Shown: positions 1 to 6,091, counted from the first letter of the stretch. The stretch: DNA of 9,297 bases from Planctomycetota bacterium (GCA_023429275.1 JAEYWB010000216.1:1-9297); one strand, 5' to 3'. Made by a program: numbers and translations. Notes: generated by a model not told the origin, from the sequence alone.

Positions 1-134
1 AGGTAGTCCTTGACGTCGTTAACGATGCTCGGGATTCCCGGCGGTCCTGCCTGCGAGACGAGCCCCGGCGGCTTGTTCACGGCGATGACCGGTCCATCCT
101 CGATCAGGATCTGGAGCGGAGGAGAGGGGGGCAT
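1..134 (-). CDS. RluA-family RNA pseudouridine synthase, N-terminal fragment (partial)
   Basis: Reading the minus strand from the ATG at 134-132 gives 44 complete codons before the window edge. The fragment has the pattern typical of the start of RluA-type pseudouridine synthases: an 'ILIEDGPVIAVNKPPGLVSQ' stretch (about residues 9-28, a strand followed by NKPPGL), then a Pro/Gly-rich turn and the start of a helix (SIVNDVKDYL). In this family NKPxGL lies ahead of the catalytic domain; the catalytic Asp motif (HRLD) would be beyond the edge and is not seen. The enzyme would isomerise uridine in rRNA or tRNA; which site cannot be told. The start lies one base after the alcohol dehydrogenase stop (TGA-G-ATG), so the two are probably co-transcribed and translationally coupled. 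A GGGAG about 9 bases upstream of the start may act as ribosome-binding site. The family call rests on the short N-terminus only. Confidence 0.75.
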   Translation of the reverse strand, partial: MPPSPPLQILIEDGPVIAVNKPPGLVSQAGPPGIPSIVNDVKDY

Positions 135-135
135 C

Positions 136-1314
136 TCAGGCCGCTCCCAGCGCCGCCGCATAAAGCGATTCCAGGGCGGCGACATCGACGGGACGGGGGT
201 TGAACCGGGCGGTCCACTGCTCGGAAGCTTCGCGAGCCATGGTCGAAAGCCTGTCCGGTGAGACACCACAGGCGGCGAGGGTTCCGGGAGAACCGGCTTC
301 CGAGACTAGCCGGCGTGCGGCGTCCGCAAGACGACGCCCCGGAGAGGCGACTCCGTTGGCGGGTCCGAGGTCCTGTGCCAGATCGGCGTAGAGCCGGTCA
401 ACCGCGGGGGCGTTGAATTCGAGGACGTGCGGCAGCATCACGCCGATCGCGACGCCGTGCACGGTATCGAAGTGGGCGGAGATCGGATTCACCAGCGCAT
501 GCGTGGCTCCGAGCATCGAGTTTTCGATCGCCATCCCCGCCAGGTGGGCTCCGAGCAGCATCGCGCCGCGGGCCTCGAGATTCTTCGGCTCCCGGATCGC
601 CGTCGGGAACGCGCGGAACAGCAGCTTCCAGGCCCGGCGGGCGAAGAGGGACGACATCGGCGTGCGGGCCGTGGTGACGTAGCTTTCGAGTGCGTGGCTG
701 ATCGCGTCGATCCCGGTCGCCGCCGCAACCGTGGGCGGCATCGTGACCGCCAGCTCGGCATCGAGGATCGCGATCCGGGCCGCTGCCTTCCGGTCGCCGC
801 ACGCCATCTTCATATGGGTCTGGCTGTGGGCGATGACGGCATACGACTGCGCTTCGCTGCCGGTCCCGGCGGTCGTCGGGATGGCGATGAGCGGCAGCAT
901 CGGCTTCGTCGCCTTGTTGAGGCCGCGGTAGTCCTCGAGCTTGCCGCCGTTCGTCAGGAGGAAGTTGATCCCCTTCGCGGCATCCATGCTGCTCCCCCCG
1001 CCGAGGCCGACGAGGAGGTCCGGCTGCGTCTCCCTGGCGAAGGCGGTGCCGCGGTCGACGTCGTCCGTCGTCGGATTGGGGTGAACCGCGTCAAAGATCG
1101 CGACGTCGAAGTCCGCCGCGCGGAGGAGTTCCGCCGCCCGCTCCTGGTGGCCCGCCTGCTTAAGCCCCGCGTCCGTGACGAGCAGCGCCCGACGTCCGCC
1201 GATCTCGCGCGCGAGCGTCCCGAGCTGGGAGAGCGTCCCCGGGCCGAAGACGACGCGCGTCCGAGGGTCGTAATCGAAGGGTGTCACATCCGAGAGGGGG
1301 GAAGGCTCGGTCAT
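136..1314 (-). CDS. Iron-containing (group III) alcohol dehydrogenase
   Basis: This 392-residue protein has the normal length and order of the Fe-dependent alcohol dehydrogenase family: an N-terminal Rossmann-like NAD(P)-binding part and a C-terminal all-helical metal-binding part. GLGGGSSMD (103-111) is the dinucleotide-binding glycine turn, and PTTAGTGSE (146-154) is also typical. The four metal ligands are in place: D203 and H207 in GIDAISHALESY, H272 in GATHAL, and H286 in DTVHGVA, with the family spacing of 4 and 14 residues. The second His usually found 4 residues after H272 (H267 in E. coli FucO) is Asn276 here. The enzyme likely interconverts an alcohol or polyol with its aldehyde or ketone in the cytoplasm; the substrate cannot be named. 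The frame stays open upstream to 1431, but those residues are Pro/Arg-rich and unlike the family, so ATG 1314 is chosen, although no good Shine-Dalgarno site precedes it. An adjacent in-frame GTG one codon upstream is possible. Confidence 0.93.
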   Translation of the reverse strand: MTEPSPLSDVTPFDYDPRTRVVFGPGTLSQLGTLAREIGGRRALLVTDAGLKQAGHQERAAELLRAADFDVAIFDAVHPNPTTDDVDRGTAFARETQPDLLVGLGGGSSMDAAKGINFLLTNGGKLEDYRGLNKATKPMLPLIAIPTTAGTGSEAQSYAVIAHSQTHMKMACGDRKAAARIAILDAELAVTMPPTVAAATGIDAISHALESYVTTARTPMSSLFARRAWKLLFRAFPTAIREPKNLEARGAMLLGAHLAGMAIENSMLGATHALVNPISAHFDTVHGVAIGVMLPHVLEFNAPAVDRLYADLAQDLGPANGVASPGRRLADAARRLVSEAGSPGTLAACGVSPDRLSTMAREASEQWTARFNPRPVDVAALESLYAAALGAA

Positions 1315-1406
1315 CACACGTGGGGGAAAGGGCAGGGGGAGGGCGAAAAACGGGGTGTGGCGATACAGGCAGCTGGCGGCGGGGGGGAACCGATCGGGGT
1401 CCCTCG

Positions 1407-1436
1407 ATTCTAAGGGGCGGGCGTGCCGCATGTCTT
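1407..1436 (-). promoter_or_regulatory. Candidate sigma-70 promoter for the alcohol dehydrogenase gene
   Basis: On the minus strand an AAGACA box (plus positions 1431-1436) is followed after 18 bases by TAGAAT (1407-1412), 4/6 and 5/6 matches to the -35 and -10 consensus. Transcription would start near 1400, leaving about 85 bases of leader before ATG 1314. The spacer is GC-rich. The call is by eye and modest. No equally good promoter was seen for frr on the other strand; the best is TTCTCA (1435-1440), 17 bases, TATCGT (1458-1463), which is weak. Confidence 0.33.
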
Positions 1437-1563
1437 CTCAACATCGGAACTCTCGGCTATCGTCGCCCGGAATTCTGGAGAGTTTTTTGAATGCCGCCGC
1501 AAACCCCGGCCGACAACGCCGGGACGGCTTGCGAAGCCGAGTTCCACGACAGCGAGTGACCCC

Positions 1564-2121
1564 ATGACCCAGGACGAGATCCTTTTCGACGCCGAAGAAC
1601 GCATGGAGAAGGCGGCGGACGTCTTCCGCAATCAGCTCCAGGGGCTGCGGACCGGCCGCGCAACCCCCGGCCTCGTCGACTCGATCCGCATCGACGTCTA
1701 CGGCTCGCCGACGCCGCTCAAGCACATCGCGAACATCAGCTGCCCCGAGCCGCAGCAGATCGTCATCCGCCCCTTCAACGCCGCCCAGCTCCAGGACATC
1801 GTCAAGGGGATCCAGGGGAGCGACGCCGGAATGGCTCCGATCTCGGATGGCCGCATCGTCCGGATCAACGTGCCGGCTCTCTCCGGCGAGCGACGCAAGG
1901 AGATGATCAAGCGGGTCAACGGACTTGCGGAAGACGCTCGCGTCGCCATCCGGAACATCCGCCGTGACGCCAACAAGAGCATCGAAACGGCGGAGAAGGA
2001 AAAGACGATGACGGAAGACGACGCCAAGGGGGCCAAGGAACAGGTCCAGGAACTGACCAAGACGTACGAGACGAAGGTCAACGGCTTCGCCGCGGACAAG
2101 GAGAAGGAACTCAACGAGTAG
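1564..2121 (+). CDS. frr: Ribosome recycling factor (RRF)
   Basis: This 185-residue protein has exactly the length of E. coli RRF and matches it along its whole course. With EF-G it splits the 70S post-termination complex so that ribosomes can be reused. Helical domain I is formed by about residues 1-30 and 105-185, and the beta-rich domain II by about 31-104. Visible family signatures are RTGRATPGL (29-37), YGSPTPL (46-52), ERRKEM (109-114) and RNIRRDAN (130-137), which includes R133, equivalent to the conserved Arg132 of E. coli RRF that contacts 23S rRNA. ATG 1564 is preceded by GAGTG about 6-7 bases upstream. The open frame continues upstream to 1423, but those residues do not look like RRF. 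The next gene is pepT, 127 bases downstream; the neighbours usual in many bacteria (pyrH, tsf, rpsB) are not adjacent here. Confidence 0.97.
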   Translation: MTQDEILFDAEERMEKAADVFRNQLQGLRTGRATPGLVDSIRIDVYGSPTPLKHIANISCPEPQQIVIRPFNAAQLQDIVKGIQGSDAGMAPISDGRIVRINVPALSGERRKEMIKRVNGLAEDARVAIRNIRRDANKSIETAEKEKTMTEDDAKGAKEQVQELTKTYETKVNGFAADKEKELNE

Positions 2122-2240
2122 CTGTCAGCATTCAGCCATGAGCAGGAGCCGATCGATCCCGATCAGGCTCCAATTGGCCCCTGTTCTTCTAAGCATCGTC
2201 CGTTTGACGTGCTGAACGCTGACGGCTGAAAGCTGAAAGC
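2121..2240. repeat. Intergenic inverted repeat with heptameric tandem units
   Basis: The frr-pepT gap is framed by two arms that are near reverse complements. The left arm (2121-2143), read on the minus strand, and the right arm (2218-2240), read on the plus strand, agree at 19 of 23 positions. Each arm is a run of 7-base units of consensus GCTGAMN: on the right at 2211-2217, 2218-2224, 2225-2231 and 2232-2238, ending in GC; on the left three units read on the minus strand (GCTCATG, GCTGAAT, GCTGACA) and GC. The left arm begins on the last base of the frr stop codon and the right arm ends 8 bases before the pepT ATG, so the element takes up nearly the whole gap. The architecture resembles short tandemly repeated repetitive elements known from other bacteria. 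Whether it recurs in this genome cannot be told from one window. Confidence 0.7.
2145..2171 (+). other. Hairpin inside the frr-pepT repeat, possible weak terminator
   Basis: GGAGCC (2145-2150) pairs with GGCTCC (2166-2171), and the inner GATCG (2151-2155) with CGATC (2160-2164), leaving an ATCC loop and one bulged A at 2165. This gives an 11-base-pair stem 24 bases after the frr stop. The following sequence is only mildly T-rich (CTGTTCTTCT from 2181), so intrinsic termination would be weak. It may simply be the core of the surrounding repeat. Confidence 0.5.
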
Positions 2241-2248
2241 CGCCCTCC

Positions 2249-3484
2249 ATGTCCACGCTTCTCGACCGCTTCCTCCGGTACGTCCGCATCGACACCCAGT
2301 CGGATGAGACGAGCGCGACCTCCCCGAGCACGGCGAAGCAGCTCACACTCTCCCGGATGCTGGCGGACGAGTGCCGCGAGATGGGACTGACGGACATCTC
2401 CTGCGACGAGCGGGGGATCGTCATGGCGACTGTCCCCGCGACGGTTTCGCACGCAGCGCCGATGATCGTCTGGAACGCGCACGTCGACACGTCGCCCGAA
2501 TACTCCGCGACGAACGTCCATCCGATCGTCCATCGCAACTATCCCGGAGGAGACCTCGTCCTTCCCGGGGATCCGTCCAAGGTCCTCAAGGTCAGCGAGC
2601 ATCCCTCCCTGACGGGGCTCGTCGGGGCGACGATCATCACGACGGACGGGACGACGCTCCTCGGCGCCGATGACAAGGCGGGGGTCGCCGAGATCATGAC
2701 GGCGGCGGCCCAGCTGATGGCCCATCCTGAGATCCTGCACGGGCCGATCCGGGTCTGCTTTACGGTGGACGAAGAGATCGGCCGGGGAATTGAAGGGCTC
2801 GACTTCAACAAGCTCGGCGGGGTCTGCGGCTACACGCTCGATTCCGGCGGCGTCGGCCGGATCGATTCCGAGACCTTCTCCGCCGACCAGGCGGTCGTCA
2901 CGGTCCATGGAGTCAACACGCATCCGTCCGTCGGCAAGGGGGTGATGGTCAACGCGATCCGGATCCTGAGCCAGTTCCTCGACCGCCTCCCCAAGGACAA
3001 GCTTACCCCCGAGACGACCGACGGCCGGGACGGATTCCTGCATCCGTACCATGTCGAAGGGGGCGTCGCGAAAGCCTCCGCCCGGATCATCCTCCGGGAC
3101 TTCGAGACGGAGCGTCTCAAGGACCAGGCCAATCTGCTCGTGGGGATCGCACGGTCTCTGATGGACGCCGAACCGCGGTGCCGCATCGAGGTCGAGATCC
3201 GCAAGCAGTACCGCAACATGCGGGACGGCCTCCAGAAGGAACCCCGCGCCCTGGCCAAGGCGGTCGAGGCGGTCCGCCGCACCGGCCTCGAGCCGCGGAT
3301 GGACATCATCCGCGGCGGCACCGACGGAGCCCTGATGACCGAGGCGGGCCTCCCGACCCCCAATCTTTCTTCCGGACAGCACAACCCGCACTCGCCGCTC
3401 GAGTGGACCTGCCTCGAAGAGATGCAGAAGGCGGTCGACGTCCTGGTCCAGCTCGCGATCGCCTGGGGGGAAGAGCAGGCGTGA
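2249..3484 (+). CDS. pepT: Peptidase T (tripeptide aminopeptidase, M20B family)
   Basis: This 411-residue cytoplasmic di-zinc exopeptidase would remove the N-terminal residue from tripeptides in the last steps of peptide breakdown. Length and motif order match PepT. They are NAHVDTSPEY (76-85; metal ligand H78 and catalytic D80), LLGADDKAG (137-145; bridging D141), TVDEEIGRG (172-180; general base E175 and ligand E176), TLDSGG (196-201; ligand D198), RGGTDGA (355-361) and HNPHSPLEW (378-386; ligand H381). The dimerisation insert of M20 enzymes lies roughly between residues 210 and 320. The start MSTLLDRFLRYVRIDTQS aligns with known PepT N-termini, so ATG 2249 is firm although no Shine-Dalgarno site precedes it; that place is taken by the heptamer repeat. 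The gene is bracketed by two unrelated palindromic repeats. Related M20 peptidases are the only serious alternative, and the motif wording favours PepT. Confidence 0.93.
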   Translation: MSTLLDRFLRYVRIDTQSDETSATSPSTAKQLTLSRMLADECREMGLTDISCDERGIVMATVPATVSHAAPMIVWNAHVDTSPEYSATNVHPIVHRNYPGGDLVLPGDPSKVLKVSEHPSLTGLVGATIITTDGTTLLGADDKAGVAEIMTAAAQLMAHPEILHGPIRVCFTVDEEIGRGIEGLDFNKLGGVCGYTLDSGGVGRIDSETFSADQAVVTVHGVNTHPSVGKGVMVNAIRILSQFLDRLPKDKLTPETTDGRDGFLHPYHVEGGVAKASARIILRDFETERLKDQANLLVGIARSLMDAEPRCRIEVEIRKQYRNMRDGLQKEPRALAKAVEAVRRTGLEPRMDIIRGGTDGALMTEAGLPTPNLSSGQHNPHSPLEWTCLEEMQKAVDVLVQLAIAWGEEQA

Positions 3485-3557
3485 GGCTCCTGTGAAGGCC
3501 GATCCAGACCCACCCCCGTGCAGATCGCGCGAACCGTCGACCAGCGTTCTTGTCTCC

Positions 3558-3667
3558 GATAGGCGAGGATCAGCGAAGATCAGTGTTCCCGTCCTTTTCC
3601 CTCCGTATCGCGGGCTCGCGCCCGGAAAGAGCAGCGGAACACTCATCTTCGCTCATCCTCACTGTTC
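3558..3667. repeat. Intergenic inverted repeat with decameric tandem units
   Basis: Within the 300-base gap after pepT, two 32-base arms (3558-3589 and 3636-3667) are inverted copies. The inner 25 bases (3565-3589 against 3636-3660) match at 23 of 25 positions, and the full arms at 26 of 32. Each arm consists of three 10-base units of consensus GATSAGYGAR, for example GATCAGCGAA and GATCAGTGTT on the left and, read on the minus strand, GATGAGCGAA and GATGAGTGTT on the right, ending in CC. The 46-base centre contains a second hairpin, CGGGC-TCGC-GCCCG (3611-3624), flanked by TTTCC and GGAAA (3596-3600, 3624-3628), so the whole 110 bases can fold as one long cruciform or RNA stem. The remainder of the gap (3485-3557 and 3668-3784) shows no gene and no convincing promoter. 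Confidence 0.8.
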
Positions 3668-3784
3668 CTTTTTGACCAGAGTGCGCGGCGGGCCAGGGAC
3701 GGGGGATCGAGTCCTCGTCGTGGCCTTGTGTCCGTCGTCTCTCTTTGCACTCCCATCACCGCGTTCACAACGTGGGGGCAATTC

Positions 3785-4735
3785 GTGAGTGATTCTCCTC
3801 GCTCCTCGTTGTCGTCTCTTCATTCCGTGGGCACCCAGGTTGTGGTCCTTCGCGCCGTCCTGGGGAGGGGAGGGCGCACGCTGCATCCTTCCGGGGCCGT
3901 CGCGGTGGTGATCCGGACTCCGGAAGACCTGGACCACTCCTACCGCGTCCGGTTTCCCGACGGAGTCGAAGAGGCGGTTTCTCGCGCCGATGTCGTCGCG
4001 CTGGCCGACTACAAAGCCGGACAGGTTGGCCTGCAGGAAACCGCAACGGAACGTCCCGAACTGTTCGATCGTGTCATCTTCCGGTGCGTCATCGGATCGC
4101 GCGCGTATGGCCTCGATGATGAGTCATCGGACACCGACTACCGCGGGATCTTCCTCCCGACCGCCGAAGCCCACTGGTCGCTGTTCGGCGTTCCCGAACA
4201 GCTCGAACGTCAGTCAACACAGGAACATTACTGGGAACTGCAGCGGTTCCTCGTTCTGGCCCTCAAAGCGAACCCGAACGTGCTGGAGTGCCTCTATACC
4301 CCGCTCGTCGAGAAGGCGACCCCGCTGGCAGGGGAGCTTCTCGCGCTGCGGGAGATGTTCCTCTCGCGGCTGGTCTACCAGACCTACAACGGCTATGTCA
4401 TGTCGCAGTTCCGAAAGATGCAGGCGGACTTGCGGAACCAGGGCGAGGTCAAATGGAAGCACGTCATGCACCTCATCCGCCTGCTGGTCTCCGGGATTCA
4501 TGTCCTTCGTGAAGGCATCGTCCCGCTGCGGGTGGACGCCCATCGCGATCAGTTGCGGGCCATCAAGCGGGGCGAGGTCCCCTGGCCGGAAACGGAGAAG
4601 TGGCGGCTCAGCCTGCATCAGGAGTTTGACAAGGCGCTGGCCGGCACCCGGCTCGCCGATCGCCCGGACTACGACCGCGCCGACGCCTTCCTCCGAAAGG
4701 CCCGACGGCTGGCCACAGCGGAGGGACTCCCATGA
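3785..4735 (+). CDS. RlaP-type nucleotidyltransferase with N-terminal extension (first of pair)
   Basis: This 316-residue protein belongs to the Pol-beta/MNT nucleotidyltransferase superfamily, in the group named RlaP (RNA-ligase-associated, COG3541-like), seen in predicted RNA repair loci. The active-site signature is GSRAYG (104-109) followed by SDTDYRG (115-121), giving metal-binding D116 and D118. Downstream YWELQRFLVLALKANPNVLE matches the family helix usually worded YELRKFL..LLKGNP. The third carboxylate expected just before it looks replaced by Gln (Q146), with Glu147 beside it. Residues about 16-76 form an extra beta-rich segment (PSGAVAVVIRTP...YRVRFPDG) resembling a small SH3/KOW-like domain. 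The frame is open back to GTG 3728; GTG 3785 (MSDSPRSS) is chosen because the upstream residues look non-coding, but GTG 3827 is also possible. The stop overlaps the next start by 4 bases. The reaction and substrate are unknown; transfer of nucleotides to RNA or protein is an inference from the family. Confidence 0.85.
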   Translation: MSDSPRSSLSSLHSVGTQVVVLRAVLGRGGRTLHPSGAVAVVIRTPEDLDHSYRVRFPDGVEEAVSRADVVALADYKAGQVGLQETATERPELFDRVIFRCVIGSRAYGLDDESSDTDYRGIFLPTAEAHWSLFGVPEQLERQSTQEHYWELQRFLVLALKANPNVLECLYTPLVEKATPLAGELLALREMFLSRLVYQTYNGYVMSQFRKMQADLRNQGEVKWKHVMHLIRLLVSGIHVLREGIVPLRVDAHRDQLRAIKRGEVPWPETEKWRLSLHQEFDKALAGTRLADRPDYDRADAFLRKARRLATAEGLP

Positions 4736-5493
4736 CGTTCGACTCCCGGCTCCAGCGGCAGATCGACCAGCATCCGTATCCGCTCCTGTTCGCGACGATC
4801 AGCGGCGCACACCTGTACGGTTTTCCGTCGCCCGACTCGGACTTCGACCTGCGCGGCGTCCACGTCCTGCGGCTGAAAGAGGTCCTCGGGCTTCACCTGG
4901 CTCATGAGACGATCGAGAAGTCCGGAATTCACGACGGGCTCGAGATTGACCTCGTGACGCACGACATCCGAAAGTTCTTCGGCCTGCTGCTGAAGAAGAA
5001 CGGGTATGTCCTCGAGCAGGTTCTCTCGCCGCTTGTCCTGAAAACTTCGCCGGAGCACGAAGAGCTCGTCGAGATCGCGAAGCGGTGCGTCACGAAGAAC
5101 CATGCGCACCACTACTTCGGCTTCGCCGAAACCCAGCGGAAGCTGTTTGCGAAATCGGACCCGCCACATGTGAAACCGCTGCTGTACATCTACCGCGTGC
5201 TGCTCACCGGCATTCACCTGATGCGCACTGGCCAAGTCGAGGCGAACCTCCCGCGGCTCAACGAGACGGCGAGACTTCCCTACATCGCCGACCTGATCAA
5301 TCGCAAGGCGAATGGTCCGGAGAAGGGTGTGCTCGACAAGGCGGACCTCCTCTTCCACGAGCAGGAATACGAACGTCTGCGAGGTGAGTTGCAGAAGGCT
5401 TTCGAGGCGAGCTCGCTCCCCGAGGTTCCGCCGAAGGAGGCCTCCGCGGCCTTGAATGACCTGCTGGTTCGGGTACGGCTTAAGGCGAGGTAA
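4732..5493 (+). CDS. RlaP-type nucleotidyltransferase (second of pair)
   Basis: This 253-residue paralogue of the preceding gene lacks the N-terminal extension. The nucleotidyltransferase signature is SGAHLYG (24-30) followed by SPDSDFDLRG (33-42), with metal ligands D37 and D39; the Ser of the usual GS pair precedes the Gly. A third acid is available in GLEIDLVTHD (E71, D73). The helix FFGLLLKKNGYVLEQVLSP (82-100) matches the family pattern, and a C-terminal helical region (about 145-253) contains KPLLYIYRVLLTGIHLMRTG, echoing HVMHLIRLLVSGIHVLREG in the first protein. The ATG lies within the TGA of the upstream gene (ATGA), so translation is very likely coupled and the two products may act as a heteromer. 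The predicted fold would transfer a nucleotide in the cytoplasm; the substrate is unknown. No RNA ligase, RtcB or kinase-phosphatase gene is beside the pair. Confidence 0.87.
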   Translation: MTFDSRLQRQIDQHPYPLLFATISGAHLYGFPSPDSDFDLRGVHVLRLKEVLGLHLAHETIEKSGIHDGLEIDLVTHDIRKFFGLLLKKNGYVLEQVLSPLVLKTSPEHEELVEIAKRCVTKNHAHHYFGFAETQRKLFAKSDPPHVKPLLYIYRVLLTGIHLMRTGQVEANLPRLNETARLPYIADLINRKANGPEKGVLDKADLLFHEQEYERLRGELQKAFEASSLPEVPPKEASAALNDLLVRVRLKAR

Positions 5494-5566
5494 ATCGACG
5501 ACGTTCGGACAAGAAGCAGGCGGTCGTTGACGCGCAGCCCTGCTCAAGCTCCGGTGATCCGAGTCG

Positions 5567-5587
5567 TCCAGTTCTTCGAGAACTGGA
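5567..5587. other. Perfect 9-bp hairpin between convergent genes
   Basis: TCCAGTTCT (5567-5575), a TCG loop and AGAACTGGA (5579-5587) form a perfect inverted repeat 73 bases after the stop of the second nucleotidyltransferase. No T-run follows on either strand, so it is not a standard intrinsic terminator. It could stabilise the 3' end of the plus-strand transcript or bind a dimeric protein; nothing in the sequence decides. Confidence 0.5.
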
Positions 5588-5626
5588 ATGCCCGGCGTCG
5601 ACTTTTCCGGGGCTCATCGGCCAACG

Positions 5627-5658
5627 AAAAAGGCCCGCAGGAACGTTCCCGCAGGCCT
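5627..5658 (-). terminator. Rho-independent terminator of the arsR-type gene
   Basis: Plus positions 5631-5658 form a 28-base self-complementary segment. On the minus strand it starts AGGCCTGCGG and ends GCGGGCCT, all 14 positions pairing with two G-T wobbles. It is followed on that strand by a run of T (plus 5627-5631 all A). The hairpin begins about 28 bases after the arsR stop, as expected. In the other direction there is no good T-run (TGATTTC), so it should act mainly on the minus strand. Confidence 0.85.
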
Positions 5659-5686
5659 GATTTCGTCATCCGGAGATCCCGGACAC

Positions 5687-6091
5687 TTAGTTCTTCTGGC
5701 TGAGCGTGAAATCCTCGAAGTGGACGGTCTGTCCTTCAGCCGAGAAGTTCTCGAAGAGCTGCGCCACGATCTCGTGGAAGCGGTTCTTCTGCACCGAGTA
5801 GAAGTTGTGCTTGCCGTCGCGGCGAGGCTCGATCAGGCCCGCCACGCGAAGCAGCGCGAGGTGATGGCTCACCGCCGGCTGGCTCTGGTTGAGCCGCTCG
5901 CACAGGGCGGAAACGTGAAGCTCACCCTCGCGGATCAGGTACATCAAGATCTTGAGCCGCGTCTCGTCAGCCATCAGCTTGAAGACCTGAACGAGGTCCT
6001 TCTCAAGCTTGTCCGACAGTTCCGGAAACGAGACAGGGGCGGGGGAGTCAGTCTTCTTGACCGACTGCGGATCCATCACGGCTGAAGTCAT
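5687..6091 (-). CDS. ArsR/SmtB-family winged-helix transcriptional regulator
   Basis: This 134-residue protein is a winged helix-turn-helix of the ArsR type. VFKLMADETRLKILMYLIREGELHV (about 36-60) is the typical first part, SALCERLNQSQPAVSHHLALLRVAGLI (61-87) carries the recognition helix, and EPRRDGKHNFYSV (88-100) is the wing. Such proteins bind DNA as dimers and usually repress their own promoter. The metal site of ArsR (ELCVCDL) reads ELHVSAL here, and no other Cys/His cluster is obvious, so arsenic or metal sensing is not supported; a ligand-free, redox or metabolite role remains open. The frame is open upstream to a GTG at 6319, but that stretch is Pro/Asn-rich and unlike the family. 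ATG 6091, preceded by GAGAG 4 bases upstream, is preferred; ATG 6076 (MDPQSVKK) is an alternative. A strong terminator follows and a near-consensus promoter lies about 350 bases upstream. Confidence 0.87.
   Translation of the reverse strand: MTSAVMDPQSVKKTDSPAPVSFPELSDKLEKDLVQVFKLMADETRLKILMYLIREGELHVSALCERLNQSQPAVSHHLALLRVAGLIEPRRDGKHNFYSVQKNRFHEIVAQLFENFSAEGQTVHFEDFTLSQKN

Noticed and set aside
427..1413. Long plus-strand open frame opposite the alcohol dehydrogenase
   Set aside because: Arg/Gly-rich shadow of a gene whose motifs are complete on the minus strand.
1315..1431. In-frame N-terminal extension of the alcohol dehydrogenase
   Set aside because: The stretch is Pro/Arg-rich, overlaps the candidate promoter and is absent from the family pattern.
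1423..1563. In-frame N-terminal extension of frr by 47 residues
   Set aside because: The residues do not resemble RRF, and ATG 1564 gives exactly the family length.
2189..3646. Long antisense open frame opposite pepT
   Set aside because: It mirrors the high-GC codon pattern of pepT, runs into both palindromic repeats, and has an Asp/Arg/Gly-rich product with no recognised motif.
2121..3667. CRISPR array as explanation of the short repeats
   Set aside because: Units are 7 and 10 bases, contiguous, without spacers, and arranged as inverted arms.
5631..5658. Bidirectional terminator also serving the nucleotidyltransferase genes
   Set aside because: The hairpin is symmetric, but a run of T follows it only on the minus strand.
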